A stretch of DNA of 64,000 nt from Alopecurus myosuroides. Its lineage: Eukaryota > Streptophyta > Magnoliopsida > Poales > Poaceae. The notes under the pieces were generated by a model. It did no database searches. It saw only the letters and a program-made list of their open reading frames with translations, and was not told the DNA's origin. Shown in pieces: positions 1-12,558 of the stretch (positions within the stretch are counted from its first letter, which is position 1; every line of letters starts with the position of its first letter). The translations under genes were made by a program, and so were the position numbers. Where the stretch lies: the NCBI GenBank assembly GCA_028641055.1, contig CM054062.1, forward strand, positions 12,870,826 through 12,934,825. The letters run 5' to 3'.

Positions 1-2719
1 ATATAACACCAAAAACTTGGATTTCTACATGTTACTTGTTTTCTTTCATATCTTGGTTTATTTCTTACTTAGAACTTGCATGTGTTTCTTAAGTTCTAAT
101 GTGGTTTATTATTTTCTCCTTGTTATTCTTCTCCTTGTATGGATCATGGTTGTATCTATAATAGAATGTAGGTGTATTTTATAACATCAATTTTCCCTAT
201 GCATATAAGAATAATTTGTTGAAAAGGTTGCAAGGCTTTCCCCCAAATTACTTTTCATATCCAAATGGCCAAGAAATACTAGGTTATCAACCCTTCTGTT
301 TATTTGTAGATGACACTTAATTGTTAGAGCCTACAAAAGTGATTTGTTAACAAGGTTGCAAACTTGTTACCAAACTACTTCTATATAACACCAACATTGT
401 CATATCACATATTTCTAGATAGTTTAATAAGAATAGATCTTTGTGTATGATTTTCCAAATTCTCCAGGATAGATTGAGTTGGCACTTCTAGGACAACCTA
501 AACAATCCTTATGAAGATCTTCTTGTGGTAGTTCCTCCTTTCTTGTGGGTTGCTTCTCTTGCGGAATGACTTTGAGAAGATTGGAAAATAATTAAATAAA
601 ATGATCTAGACAAAGTAACTAGATCTAGGTTAAGATTTAGTTAAGATTTTATTATCCTTCCATATACTTCTTATTTATTTCCCATAAGATATTTACCTAT
701 TTCATATATGATTGGTTTTACTTAGTTATCGATTCAATTCCTCTAATATAGGTTATAACTTGTTGTTATTCATTGGTTGTATCCAGAGATACTTTAGTTG
801 TTGAATTTGAATTAAAGTGTGGATTGTTTATGGAATGATGACTTAATATGATTAGTTGTCAAGATATACCATTTAGAGTTTTAGGTTTCATATGCTCATA
901 TGTGGATGAGATATGTACATATTCCATAAATGTGTTATTAGCAACAATTATGTCATTTCCCACTTGTGGGTTTTGATTTAATGCTTGTCTGCATCATCTG
1001 TGTTCTGTTGAATATTGTTATTCACTTCTAAACGTTTAGTTAATAGTTATGAGATGATTTATAAAGGTTTAGGTTAATTTATGAATAACTTAAGGCTTTC
1101 ATGTTTTAGAGGACACATCATCACTACTGAGGAGATGGTGTAATTCCGCTTTACTAGTTTTAGGAAAACAAGATCCTCATATATGGGATTTGGATAATCA
1201 CTAGCCTTCCTATACTGCCTTGTCACTTGCAAGCAAGATCATCTCTTGGACTACCTAATTGTTTTCTCTCCCTTGTTGGTCTCTCGACTTCATAAATTCA
1301 CCACTAGAGCCTATAGGATATCTGGACTGGTTCCATATACTAGCTTCAGTAGCAAACTGCATCTCCTGGTGAAATGCTTTCACTTAATTCAGTATCCATT
1401 TCATTTATGGGTTGTATTCAATTGTGATTAAGATTAGCTTACTGAAAATCAAGTGTTTAAATGCTTACAAGAATATTACCTTCACAAGGTTGATCTAACC
1501 GTGTAGCCAAATTATTCTTATATAACACCAAACACTTGGATTTCTACATGTTACTTGTTTTCTTTCATATCTTGGTTTCTTTCTTACTTAGAACTTGCAT
1601 GTGTTTCTTAAGTTCTAATGTGGTTTATTATTTTCTCCTTGTTATTCTTCTCCTTGTATGGATCATGGTTGTATCTATAATAGAATGTAGGTGTATTTTA
1701 TAACATCAATTTTCCCTATGCATATAAGAATAATTTGTTGAAAAGGTTGCAAGGCTTTCCCCCAAATTACTTTTCATATCCAAATGGCCAAGAAATACTA
1801 GGTTATCAACCCTTCTGTTTATTTGTAGATGACACTTAATTGTTAGAGCCTACAAAAGTGATTTGTTAACAAGGTTGCAAACTTGTTACCAAACTACTTC
1901 TATATAACACCAACATTGTCATATCACATATTTCTAGATAGTTTAATAAGAATAGATCTTTGTGTATGATTTTCCAAATTCTCCAGGATAGATTGAGTTG
2001 GCACTTCTAGGACAACCTAAACAATCCTTATGAAGATCTTCTTGTGGTAGTTCCTCCTTTCTTGTGGGTTGCTTCTCTTGCGGAATGACTTTGAGAAGAT
2101 TGGAAAATAATTAAATAAAATGATCTAGACAAAGTAACTAGATCTAGGTTAAGAGTTAGTTAAGATTTTATTCTCCTTCCATATACTTCTTATTTATTTC
2201 CCATAAGATATTTACCTATTTCATATATGATTGGTTTTACTTAGTTATCGATTCAATTCCTCTAATATAGGTTATAACTTGTTGTTATTCATTGGTTGTA
2301 TCCAGAGATACTTTAGTTGTTGAATTTGAATCAAAGTGTGGATTGTTTATGGAATGATGACTTAATATGATTAGTTGTCAAGATATACCATTTAGAGTTT
2401 TAGGTTTCATATGCTCATATGTGGATGAGATATGTACATATTCCATAAATATGTTATTAGCAACAATTATGTCATTTCCCACTTGTGGGTTTTGATTTAA
2501 TGCTTGTCTGCATCATCTGTGTTCTGTTGAACATCGTTATTCACTTCTAAACGTTTAGTTAATAGTTATGAGATGATTTATAAAGGTTTAGGTTAATTTA
2601 TGAATAACTTAAGGCTTTCATGTTTTAGAGGACACATCATCACTACTGAGGAGATGGTGTAATTCCGCTTTACTAGTTTTAGGAAAACAAGATCCTCATA
2701 TATGGGATTTGGATAATCA
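1..2719. repeat. 1,519-bp tandem duplication inside an LTR
   Basis: Bases 1-1200 recur at 1520-2719 with only scattered substitutions. The sequence between (1201-1519) is unique here and is the rest of the repeat unit, so the period is 1,519 bp. The second copy then runs into the ordinary LTR end (2720-3050), while the first diverges at 1201. The window begins inside the first copy, so more copies could lie to the left. Confidence 0.9.
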
Positions 2720-3050
2720 CCCCTCTTTGAACTCTATTCACCTATTTGAATTCTCCCAAGTCACTTACAGACTTGAGGTTAGGTATGCTGAGAGTTAGTG
2801 ATGGTCATAACCAAAGCTGGTTTGTGTAATCTGATGATTTGGTTTGTAAGGCACTTGCTATAAAGATCACTCCAAATGTACTTTTGATCAGAAATGATCT
2901 AGACCTATTTCATCATGTCGAGAGGAACATTGGTCACTTTGCTTCGTTTAAACTTTCGCGCCAAAATTTCCCGTATTTTTAGATGCATGCTTTGAAAATG
3001 CACATATTATAATTTGATCCTTATAACCTCCCAAACACTAGGATGTTACA
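1..3050 (-). mobile_element. Partial LTR of a large retrotransposon (element A relative), cut by window start
   Basis: The stretch is recognisably homologous to the distal part of element A's LTRs (about 16900-18499 and 24700-26299). Shared landmarks are the 'aactttcgcgccaaaatttcccg' type block near 2950, a CCTCCCAAACACT block and the terminal ATGTTACA at 3043-3050. Read on the minus strand the LTR starts TGTAACATCC. The bases just outside (3051 onward) are not a polypurine tract, so 3050 is inferred to be the outer edge of an element whose body lies left of the window. Overlapping ORFs are short and show no protein family. Confidence 0.75.
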
Positions 3051-4795
3051 TTCTTAAATACTTATCCCATTAACAATGATAGACCGCAAAATGAGAGTGG
3101 GTTATAAAAAATAAACCAAACCCTCTACACTTCTTTTATGATGGCACAAAGTAACCGAAAAAATTATGTCTTCCACAATCACACAATATAGGAATTAAAA
3201 TACAATTAAACACAATCTAATATCAATTGAAGATAATTAGGGTTCAAATCAATGGAGGATAGCTCCCCCATAATTTGTGCATGATTTCGGATTTTGCACA
3301 CTAATGGGATCATCACTCCCCATATGCGTACACTGTACACATTCATGAAATGGAAAGTGGATCCAATTGAAAAGGTAGTATTATAAAATAAATAAGATAG
3401 CTCTCCCACGATTTGTGCTTTATCTAGAATTTTGCATTTGAATACAAGATGCACTAGAAGGGGATCCTTGATTTTTTTTTACAACAATTAAATTACAATT
3501 TTATTTGAGTAGAACAAATCGATTTTTAAGAGGAAAGGAAGACAACGAGAGTTAGACAAGACAATTTATTAGCAAAAAGATAAGATAAATGGAAGCAAAG
3601 TCCAATATGATCAACAACTTCTATCACACAAATGGTTGTCACTTCTCCAATGACAAGGAGGGTATGGTGTTACTTCTCAGTGGTATATTGCAAAGATATT
3701 CATGATCATGTTCAGAAGACAAAAGCATATGGAAAATTATAGGAGTTTATTACCGTGCTTACACAGAGATTCTTGGTGTCCTCAACTAGTCAAATGATCA
3801 GGCAAAGCAATGATTAATATATCTTGAAGCATACGATTTCCCAAATAAAACATACTAGTGTACATTTGAGGAACATCGCACCAAGAAACTCACTCACAAT
3901 CAAGAAATCAAATATGTGATACAAAACTCATTTAAGCAGATATGGAACTTGTTTGAGATAATCATGCCACATACTAAAAAGATAATTTAGAATATCAACT
4001 GTAATTGGAACCACCTCACATGTTCAAATTTTCGAGGATCGTAATATACACATAGTTTATTACTCCCCCATAATGTGATAATCCATTTATTTTCAACAAG
4101 AGGCAAGTAAAAAACCAATAAGATATAATTAATGAACATTGTAGAATTTGAATTTCTCATGAGAATGACATACCACATGGAGACTATATAATATTGTCAT
4201 ATTAATAACAAGTGGTATTCTTCATGCACATACATTTTAGGATTGTGAGGTGCCGAAGCATATCACTCCCCCAAAATGGGATAGTCATTAATATCTCAAA
4301 AGGGCTAGCTAAAATAAAAAAAATGCAATAAAGGCTCAACACAAAACAAACAAGTATATGGAGTGCAAAACAATAAAAACATACTATATTACTCAATATA
4401 GGTAATTAGTAAGCACACCATATACAAACACCTAGTACACACAAAACTAACACATGCAAGGGGAAATCAACTTTCAATGTATATAATTTAAATAAAGTTA
4501 CCGTAAGGAGACACATTGGATATGAGATAGATATATGATGATACACATGAATTCGCTCGATTAAATACAATTGACGAAGATCCCTTAATTCGATAGCCAA
4601 GTCTCCAATGCTCTCCAACTACACATATTTATCAATTTTTAGCTTGTTGGTCCCCAACCATGTTGGGTCGTAAGAGGTTAGTCACAATAGACTTGGAAAC
4701 CCAAATGGTTCTTTTCTTGACACTACTTTGAGTGCCAACATATTTGGCAAACACATTGCCAACCTTATCCTTCCAAAGGGAATAAACATCATCAA

Positions 4796-6914
4796 TTATG
4801 ACAGGGTTGGATAAGGTATCATTAGTACATGAAGAAGCAAAGTGACCCTTTTCATGGCATAAGTAGCAACATTGGCTTCCTCCTTTCTTCTTAGTTTATT
4901 TCTCAACTCGATGAGTTCTAGCTTGATTCTTATTGGTAAGAGGACTTTCTTCAACTTGAGGTTGAGCATGACATTGAACTTGTGGCATTTTCCCTTGTTT
5001 CTTCTCACTAAGATGCTTCTTCTTCAAAGGGAAATATATAACATGGTGCCCTTCAACCTTTCACTTGAAGCAAACAGTCTTGGCCAAATTCTTGACTTGT
5101 TCTTGACCTTGTTTTTGTTGATCATATGCTTCTTCTTGATATGTGACTTCTTGTTATTATTGTATTTGAATCCAAGTCCATTCTTTTCATTGGGAAATCT
5201 TTGCACACTCAACATATTGTCACGTGCAAACTTCCCATGATGTTTTTCGATGTCTTTGTTCAAAGAAGTGACTTGGGCCTTGAGCTCTTTTATTTCCTCT
5301 ACATGGTTATTAGCAACACAAGTAATATAGGAAGTATATGCTTCATTGTTATAGCAACAAGTCATGGAAAGAAACTGATCACAACATGTTGCGATATTAT
5401 GAGTGGAGGAATTACTAGGACTAGGACGAGGCAAAATAGAATTTTGAATAGAGTTTGTAATAATGTCCACATAAGGCTCACATGATGTCGCCTTGGTAAT
5501 AATAGCCTCGCGAGTTAACTTTAGCCCATCATGTGAGACTAAAAGATATTCATGAGAGCTTGAGAGCTTTTCATGACTTTCTTCCGATTTCCCATAATTG
5601 CTAGTTAGCAACTCAAGTTGAGCCCTTAGCTCCACACTATCCTTCAATATAGATGCTTCACAAGAAATAGAGTTAGTAGCACAAGAATCATTATTCATAG
5701 CAATAGAAGAAGGCGACTTGGCAATCTTATTTTAATATGAAGCTTTAAATTTAGCATGTGCAACTTTTAGCTCATCATTTTTTATTTTAAGACAATTAAC
5801 CACATCAAGATTTCTATCATGGGATTCCTTTACTTTTGATAATTCTAGAGTAAATGTCTCTTCAAGAGATTCATTGGTGGTTTGTTCTTCTACACGAGTT
5901 TCCTCTAGTTTTGCAATCTCATTAGCATAATCAAGTTCACGAGTATAACACTCGTTAATGGATGCTTCAAAATTCTTAATGGTGAGATTGCGCCTAACAA
6001 AGGCATTAATGATTTATAGGAACTTAGCACAAGAATTTTTGTTCTTAACAAGAATATTTTGAATCATTAGACCTTTCTCCATTAAAGAACCATCATCAAC
6101 ATCACCATCATAATCATTGGATACAGTGGAGTTCAAGGTAGGAGTTACTTTTGAAGCTTTATCCATAAGATAAAAGTGAGAGATGGTAGATGATGATGGA
6201 ATATTACTTTAAGCTCCACTCAAATCCACATCTTGTTTCATGGATATTTGTGTTTCCTCTACATGGTTAGTAACAAAAGGACTAGAGGAAATACAACCAT
6301 TTTTTACTATGGCAACAAGTTGTATCAAGCATATCATCATAAGATTTACTCAAGCAATTTCTACATGATATGCATGGACTATAAACACAAACATGTAAAC
6401 CATTTTGGGTTCTAGATGTGTTTAAGTCCATATAGGAAGCATTGCAATAAGATGGGGATGAAGAATCATCAACGATAAGCTCACTATTAAGATTGAAATG
6501 TTTTTTACTACTCACCATATCATTATGTTGCGGCTTTCCACATGTTGGTGAAGTAGAAGAAGTTGAGAACTCATCATGCCCGGAGGTGGAGGGAGAATAA
6601 TCCTTCCCACAACTTTTTGGACACATCATATTTATCTTGAAGCTTGGTCCATATCTCATGAGCTTTCCAAAAAGGAATATTGACCAAAGAACATATTTGA
6701 TAAACACATTAGTAGCTTGAGAATTGAGATATAAGTTTTTCTCATCCTCTAAAGAGCAATCTAGGCCCTTTGGAGAATAAAACCCCATATCTACAATTTG
6801 CTCTATATTTGGACCTATGTCCTTAAAAATATTAAGCATACTAATATTCCAAGCATCATAATTTGTGCCATTGAAAATAAAAGTGTCATTATGCACTAAT
6901 TCCCTAAGCGACAT
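4796..6914 (-). pseudogene. Copia-type gag remnant (UBN2-like capsid, coiled region, CCHC zinc knuckle)
   Basis: The reading starts at 6914 with MSLRELVHNDTFIFNGTNY followed by DAWNISML, the N-terminal motif of plant Copia gag proteins (DUF4219/UBN2 type). After frame breaks, 5698-5024 is an open stretch of 224 residues rich in Ser, Glu and Lys with heptad-like segments such as HVEEIKELKAQVTSLNKDIE. A zinc knuckle CYLCHEKGHFASSC (C-x2-C-x4-H-x4-C) lies at 4868-4827 in another frame. The order capsid, coiled region, knuckle matches a retroelement gag. At least three frames are needed and in-frame stops separate the blocks, so it is not expressible as one protein. The gag would package element RNA if intact. 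Confidence 0.75.
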
Positions 6915-6960
6915 CCTTACTCTCTAGGCGGTGAATCCCTATAAATAGAGAACCGGCTCA

Positions 6961-9311
6961 TGTACCAATCGAAAGGATACGGATGCCACCTAGAGAGAGG
7001 GGGTGAATAGGCATTTAAAAGTAATTATGGTTAGGCTTGAATAAATGTGGAATAAAACTAGCGTTTAATTTATCAAGCCAAACTAAACAAAATAGGTGCA
7101 CCTATGTGGACCAACAACTTATGCCAAAACATTCAAGCAACTATGGGATAGCAATATATGTTACTTCAAGATTGATGTCTATCACAAAGTAAATTGCATA
7201 AGTAAAGATATAGAGTATAGAAATAACCGAGAAATGTGGAGACGGTGATTTATCCTGAAGTTCACTTCCCAATGTAAGCTAATATTAGTTGGAGAGTAGT
7301 GGAGTCACAATGACTCCAAGTTCCCAATGTCTCACCTTATTCTCCTCGTGCCTCCACTAGTGCAGAGTGCCACGATCCACTAGGGGACCTTTGAGGGCAG
7401 TCACAGGACCCGTACAAGGTTGGGGAAAACACCACAACTCAATTCAAGGCTCCCAACAATGTCCGGTGGGCTACCAGAGCTCCGAGATAACCACAACCAT
7501 CTAGGGAACTCCAAGTAATGAAGAGGACAAGCTCAAGGGTACTCCAAGAACCCAAGAGTAACAAGCTTCTCAATCTTTCACTCGAACGAATCATCATAGA
7601 GAACTCAAACCGATGCAACCTATGCAATGGCAATAACACAAGAAGTGCTAAAATTCTTTACACTCAAATCCCATCAAAGCAACAAATGCTATGGGAGTAA
7701 AAGAGAGGAAGAACAAGGAAGAACTCAACAAATGAATCCACAAGATCTAGATCCACAGACTTCCCCTCACAAAGAGGAGAGATGGATTGGTGGAATAATA
7801 TATCTATATCTCCTATATCTCTTTTACCTCTGATTGGAGGCAGGAATCATGGAGGAATAGAGAGAGAAACAAGCTACAAAAGTTCAACAATGGTGGCGGG
7901 AAATTTCTTAAGAAGTGGGGAACCAATGGGAAGAAGACCCCTTAAATCGCAGCCCGTCCTGGCCGGCCTCACAGACTGGCTTCCCTATGCGTCCCGTCCT
8001 GGTAGCCTGGCCAAGGGTGGCCTCTCTGCGCGTAGGACGACCACCTAACAGAGCCGCCAAGCCTGGCAGCCCGGCCAGGCTGGCTTCTCTGCTTCCAGAA
8101 AATCACCTACACTAAAAATGCGATATCTGTTGTCTCCGGGCTCCGTTTTCAATGATCTTGGGCTTGTTGAAATTGCGACAACAAACACTACAATATTATG
8201 CAAATAAAAATCATAATCCATGATTGGAGGATAAAACCAAATTATTAAAGTTTTTACCTCTCTATAAAGGAACAACCCGTAAAACCTCCAATATCAAAAA
8301 CCCAATAAGTTTTTCAAGCAAAATCCGTTTTTGATGAAGTTGAGCTTGTATTGAAGAACATGAAAAGATATAAAACCCCACATGGATAAAGCAGAAATAA
8401 TAACCAAGAAAGACGATGCCAAGTATGCAAAGGTTTGAGCGATCTCCGATTGATATGATCAAGTTGCTGGTATGAGAGCCCCTCTTGACAGAACGGTTAA
8501 ATATCCTATAACCCGGTCTCCCAACTAATGATATGAGACCGGTAAAATACAAACCCTATCAAAAGACCATACCTTTTCCTTGAGAATTCCACTTGATCTA
8601 GGTGATGAAGATCTTGAACTCCTCAAGATGGAACATCTTTCTTGATTTTGCTTTGCTCGGTGAGGACACGTAGATTGCCCCCATATGCCACTATGGGAGA
8701 GGATATCTTAACTCCATCTTCACTTGGCCATTATCTACAAATGGTTAGAAATATTCAAGCATATGATCTCTTTGATACGATCCTCTTGGACTTGCATTTC
8801 ACAAACTTAATGACGACCACAATTTGACGTCATCCACCATGGGCTATATGAAATCTTATTTTTAATGCAAGTCCATGGAAAGATACCTAACACAAAATAT
8901 ATATACCATACACAAATCTCATGGTTTAGTTCACAAAGACAATTGCACAATTACTTACCATACCATGAACCCACAAGGTACATCTTCTATCTTTGTGAGT
9001 TTATCAACTTTAGTCATCTCTTAACACTTTGCCTTGATCAACCTTGTATCTTTTCTTATCTCTTCATTACAATGATGTCTTGAAGAAATATTCTTCAAGA
9101 CATACTTTCAATATGCTCAAATATCTCATGATCATTCTTTGGATATTCCTATGAATAGAGCCTTGGTCATCACTTGATCTTCTTGAATCCAACACATGGA
9201 CATCAAGCATTACCTATGGTAAACTCTACAAGTATAACTCAATTAGACCATTAGTCCATAGAGATTGTCATTAATTAATAAAATCACACATGGGGGCACC
9301 ATGCTATTTTA
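6961..9311 (-). repeat. LTR of the Copia-type element (right edge approximate)
   Basis: It abuts the gag leader. On the plus strand it starts TGTACCAATC at 6961 and continues into 'gatgccacctagagag...gggtgaataggc', a start seen in a common Triticeae LTR family. The right edge is put near the 'cacatgggggcaccatg' block at about 9288-9304 because that block resembles the family's end; no target duplication could be confirmed. A GC-rich part at 7950-8090 has imprecise repeats of 'cctggccggcctc'-like units. Short ORFs inside are not genes. Confidence 0.5.
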
Positions 9312-10442
9312 GCATTGTCTACAAAACTTATGGCTATTAAGAATACGGAGTGGGCCTAGTATGTCTCCTTTTACAGAGGAGTAATTTCCCATCTCTGAAA
9401 ATCGAGGCAATATACTCCTTTAGAATTACCCAATGGCTACCATTATGTTCACGAAGTTTATGGAGGAATATTTCTAGGGAGGTGATCCACCTCATGTGTC
9501 GACCACCCAATACTTGGGTGCTACCCTGTGGCAATACTGCCCCCTCCGCATTCCCCCTTATTAGGGTTTTGCCTGAAACTCTTCCGGAACCATGTGAACC
9601 CTAAAGATAAAATAATCGACCTTATCTACTGATGTCAGAAACATATTTCTAACATCCCGAGACATCTCATGTCCTCCGTATCTCAGAAAAAAAATCGTGC
9701 CCTCTCCCGCCATCCAAAAAAAGTGTTGGCAGCATTCTAAAATAACCATACTCTTCTGCATTTGATGTATGCAGGACCGGAGATCCTTCAAAGTTCCAAG
9801 TCTTGAAGGATTAGATAAGGTTTAGAATAGGTTTTGTAATTTTTCCATTTTTTTAAATCTTATTTCAATTTAATATCCCTTGTACAAAATATTATGAAAG
9901 AAATAAAATTGTGCTTGAATTCCAATTCAGTGTCGTTCTTATACATTTTTTACTTTACGTTTGAATTGTTTAAACTTTGTAAAGAATGATTTTTAAAATA
10001 AGTCAAATTCTAATTTTGGTTTGAATTGAAATATCAATTCATTAATAAACTTGTTAGGTTTAGAAAAGATAAGACAATGAATAAAAATCTAATGCATGAC
10101 ATCAATTCAAACACTAGGGTTAGATTTGAAATCAAAACCCTAAGTGAAAGGTGAAATAAATTCCCCCTCGACCAATGTCTACGACCTGTCTCAAGGTCCT
10201 ACGACACTTCGAGAGCTGAATTCACTTCCCACTTTGCACAAAAGCGCAAAAAATAATGTAAGACTCCAAATGCATGCAATGCAAAGGTGCACAGATCCTG
10301 AACTACCCAAACGGCTGAACTGATACAAAGTGATGAGGGGAATCTCTTACAAATCAGATCAAATATAGAGAAAAGAAAAACATAGGAAGAATCAAACTTT
10401 CCACTAAAGACATCGAAGTGCGTCCGAGAGAAACTAAAGCCC
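9312..10442. other. No gene seen; AT-rich spacer of probable transposon origin
   Basis: The stretch from 9312 to about 9800 has mixed composition and short ORFs on both strands with no recognisable family. From 9800 to 10150 it is strongly AT-rich with poly-T and poly-A runs. Nothing supports a host gene. Confidence 0.6.
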
Positions 10443-12030
10443 TGATACGTCATAAACGTATCTATGATTTCCGATGTTCCATGTTATTTTCATGTTATTT
10501 GCTACATGTGTGCTATACACTTTATGTTATTTTTATCGATTTTCTGGGACTAACCTATTGACAAGATGCCACAGAGTCAGTTCTTGTTTTCTGTTGTTTT
10601 TAGTTTCAAAAAATTTGTTCTGGGTATATTCTCGGAATTGGACGATTCTAAGCCCGGAAGTCTTAGAAAGTTGTCGCACACACGGAGTCCGTAGGAGACC
10701 CGGAGGGGGGCCACAGTGGCCCCACACCATAGGGCGGCACGCCCCTGGACGCACCATGGGGTGGTGTGGGCCCCGTGGCTGCCCACCGATGTTGCCCTCT
10801 CGCCTATTTAACCCCCTCGGGAGGTTAACCCTAAAGATATCCACCTTTTCCACGAAAACACCTAAGGCCGCCGTCATTGTCAACCCTCGTTCGGGAGGGT
10901 TCTTGAGCTCTCCCAGGCACCCTGCCAAATCATCACCGGAGGGATCTACAACCACCATGCCCGCCTCCGGAATGATGCGTGAGTAGTTTATCCTTGGACT
11001 ACGGGTCCATAGCAGTAGCTAGATGGTTGTTCTCTCCTCTTTATGCCTCATGTTTAGATGTTGTGAGCTGTCCTACATGATCAAGATCATCTTATTGCAA
11101 TGCTACATGTTGTGTTTGCTGGGATTCGATGAATATTGAATGCTATATCTCTTGATTATCAATCTATCATGTTATCTTCATGTGTATGTTATTTATGATC
11201 TTGCATGCTCTTCGTTACTAATAGATGCTCTGGCCAAGTAGATGCTAGTAACTCCAACAGGGAGTATTTATGGTCGATATGGGTTCATGTCTCCCTTTTA
11301 ATAACGCTTGAGTGACAAAAATGTAATGGGTGGGGGATGTTCTATTGCCACTAGGGATAAAACAACGATGTTTACATTGTTTACATTACACACTTTGCTT
11401 AATGCAATTATCTGTTGCTTGCAACTTAATACCTAAGAATTATTCGGATGATATTCTGAGGGTGGATTATTACTTATAGATGCGGTTGGATAACGGTCTA
11501 TGTTTTTTATTGTAATGCCCGCATGAATCACATAGTAATCATCATGTCATGCATATGCACTACGGTGCAGCCTTTATATATGTCAATTGCCCAGATGTAA
11601 TTTGTTCACCACACATATTATTTATCTTCTATGGAGAGGCACCACTAGTGAACTATGGACCCCGGTCCATTTTCCTCATACTGATAATACAACCACTTCA
11701 ATCACTGTTTTCACACTTCAACTATTGTTTTCATACTATTTCCTATTGTTTGCCACACCATACGTTTAACCTCTTTGTTTTCAGCCATACCGGTGAGATT
11801 GACAACCTCACTGCTTTTTTGGGCAAAGTGATTTAATTGTGTTGTGTAGGTTCCATGTTGTTGCTGAACTGGTAGTGCGCCCTGACACCTCAGCCGCATC
11901 AACCTTCAAAAGTTGCTTCTTTCTCCCACTGGTCGATTCAATCTTGGTTTCTTTCTGAGGAAAAACTGCTGTTGTGCTCCTCATACCTTCCTCTTGGGGT
12001 TTCCAAACGAGTGAAAGACCTGCACCATCG
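10443..12030 (+). repeat. Probable solo LTR, Gypsy-type (TGATACGTC start)
   Basis: It starts TGATACGTCATAAACG and follows, block by block, an abundant Triticeae Gypsy LTR of about 1.5-1.6 kb: 'gggactaacctattgac', a GC-rich middle, a TATA-like CTATTTAA near 10803, 'ggtccatagcagtagctagatgg', 'ctctggccaagtagatgc', and an end near 'cttggggtttcc'. Its last bases CCATCG would be a mutated CCATCA. The flanks agccc (10438-10442) and agcgc (12031-12035) match at four of five bases and may be the target duplication. No internal region adjoins it, so a solo LTR is inferred. ORFs at 10474-10986 and opposite are artefacts of the GC-rich middle. Confidence 0.65.
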
Positions 12031-12558
12031 AGCGCCACGACGACGCCCCCAAGAGGGTAAAGACATAGTGTGTCGCCATCATCGAGACCAAGATGGTCAA
12101 CGGGTTCCCCGGAGCAAAACACGGCTAAGGTACCCACAACAAAGTCCCCAAAGAAGGGTGCGATACCATCACCGCCGCCGTTAGCGTCGGAGCGCAGAGC
12201 TTTCGGTCGAAATACATTTGCACCACCACACCGACCATCTCCGAGTTTGGCCACAAGATCACATTCTGGGAGCCGACCTTGCCGAAGCGCCGCCAACACC
12301 AGGAACCCCCGGTGCCCCCTCCTTGCCATCCACACGGCAAAAGAGAAATTTCATCACCACCGCCACGTCCCTACGTCCCCAAATTCGAGCCCTTAGCGAC
12401 AACCGCGCATTGCAAGTCCAAAAAAACGGACAAGGTAGGGTGGCGAAAAATCTAACCTACGTGCACGTGGCCAATCGAAGGCGATCCTTCCCACCGCTGA
12501 AGGCGGTTGTTGACTGGATGCAGCAGGCAGGGCCTGTTAGGTCCGGGTCATGCTCAGG
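12031..12558. other. GC-rich non-coding stretch split by element A
   Basis: Several overlapping ORFs exist on both strands (for example a minus ORF 12335-11808) but none matches a family I know. The sequence continues at 26305-26434 after element A is removed, and again at 33970-34240 after the CACTA element is removed. The older host sequence was therefore one GC-rich block of about 0.9 kb. Its identity is unknown. Confidence 0.5.
12554..12558. repeat. Target-site duplication of element A (left), TCAGG
   Basis: TCAGG directly precedes the LTR start at 12559 and is repeated at 26300-26304. Confidence 0.9.

Larger units (their letters stand above)
3051..9311 (-). mobile_element. Decayed Copia-type retroelement: interior plus one LTR
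   Basis: On the minus strand this reads LTR (about 9311-6961), a leader with GAGCCGGTTCTC (remnant of the tail of an initiator-Met primer site), a frameshifted gag (6914-4796), then AT-rich non-coding sequence to 3051. The AT-rich part carries repeated 'agctcccccataatttgtgc'-like blocks near 3264, 3400, 4062 and 4265. No reverse transcriptase, integrase or second LTR is seen; the far end appears interrupted by the LTR ending at 3050. The gag wording and LTR start are those of a common Triticeae Copia-like family recalled from memory; the exact family name is not claimed. Confidence 0.6.

Noticed and set aside
11808..12396. Minus ORF of 175 codons and plus ORF of 108 codons
   Set aside because: They straddle the solo LTR end and the GC-rich block, have no recognised domain and no matching start context.
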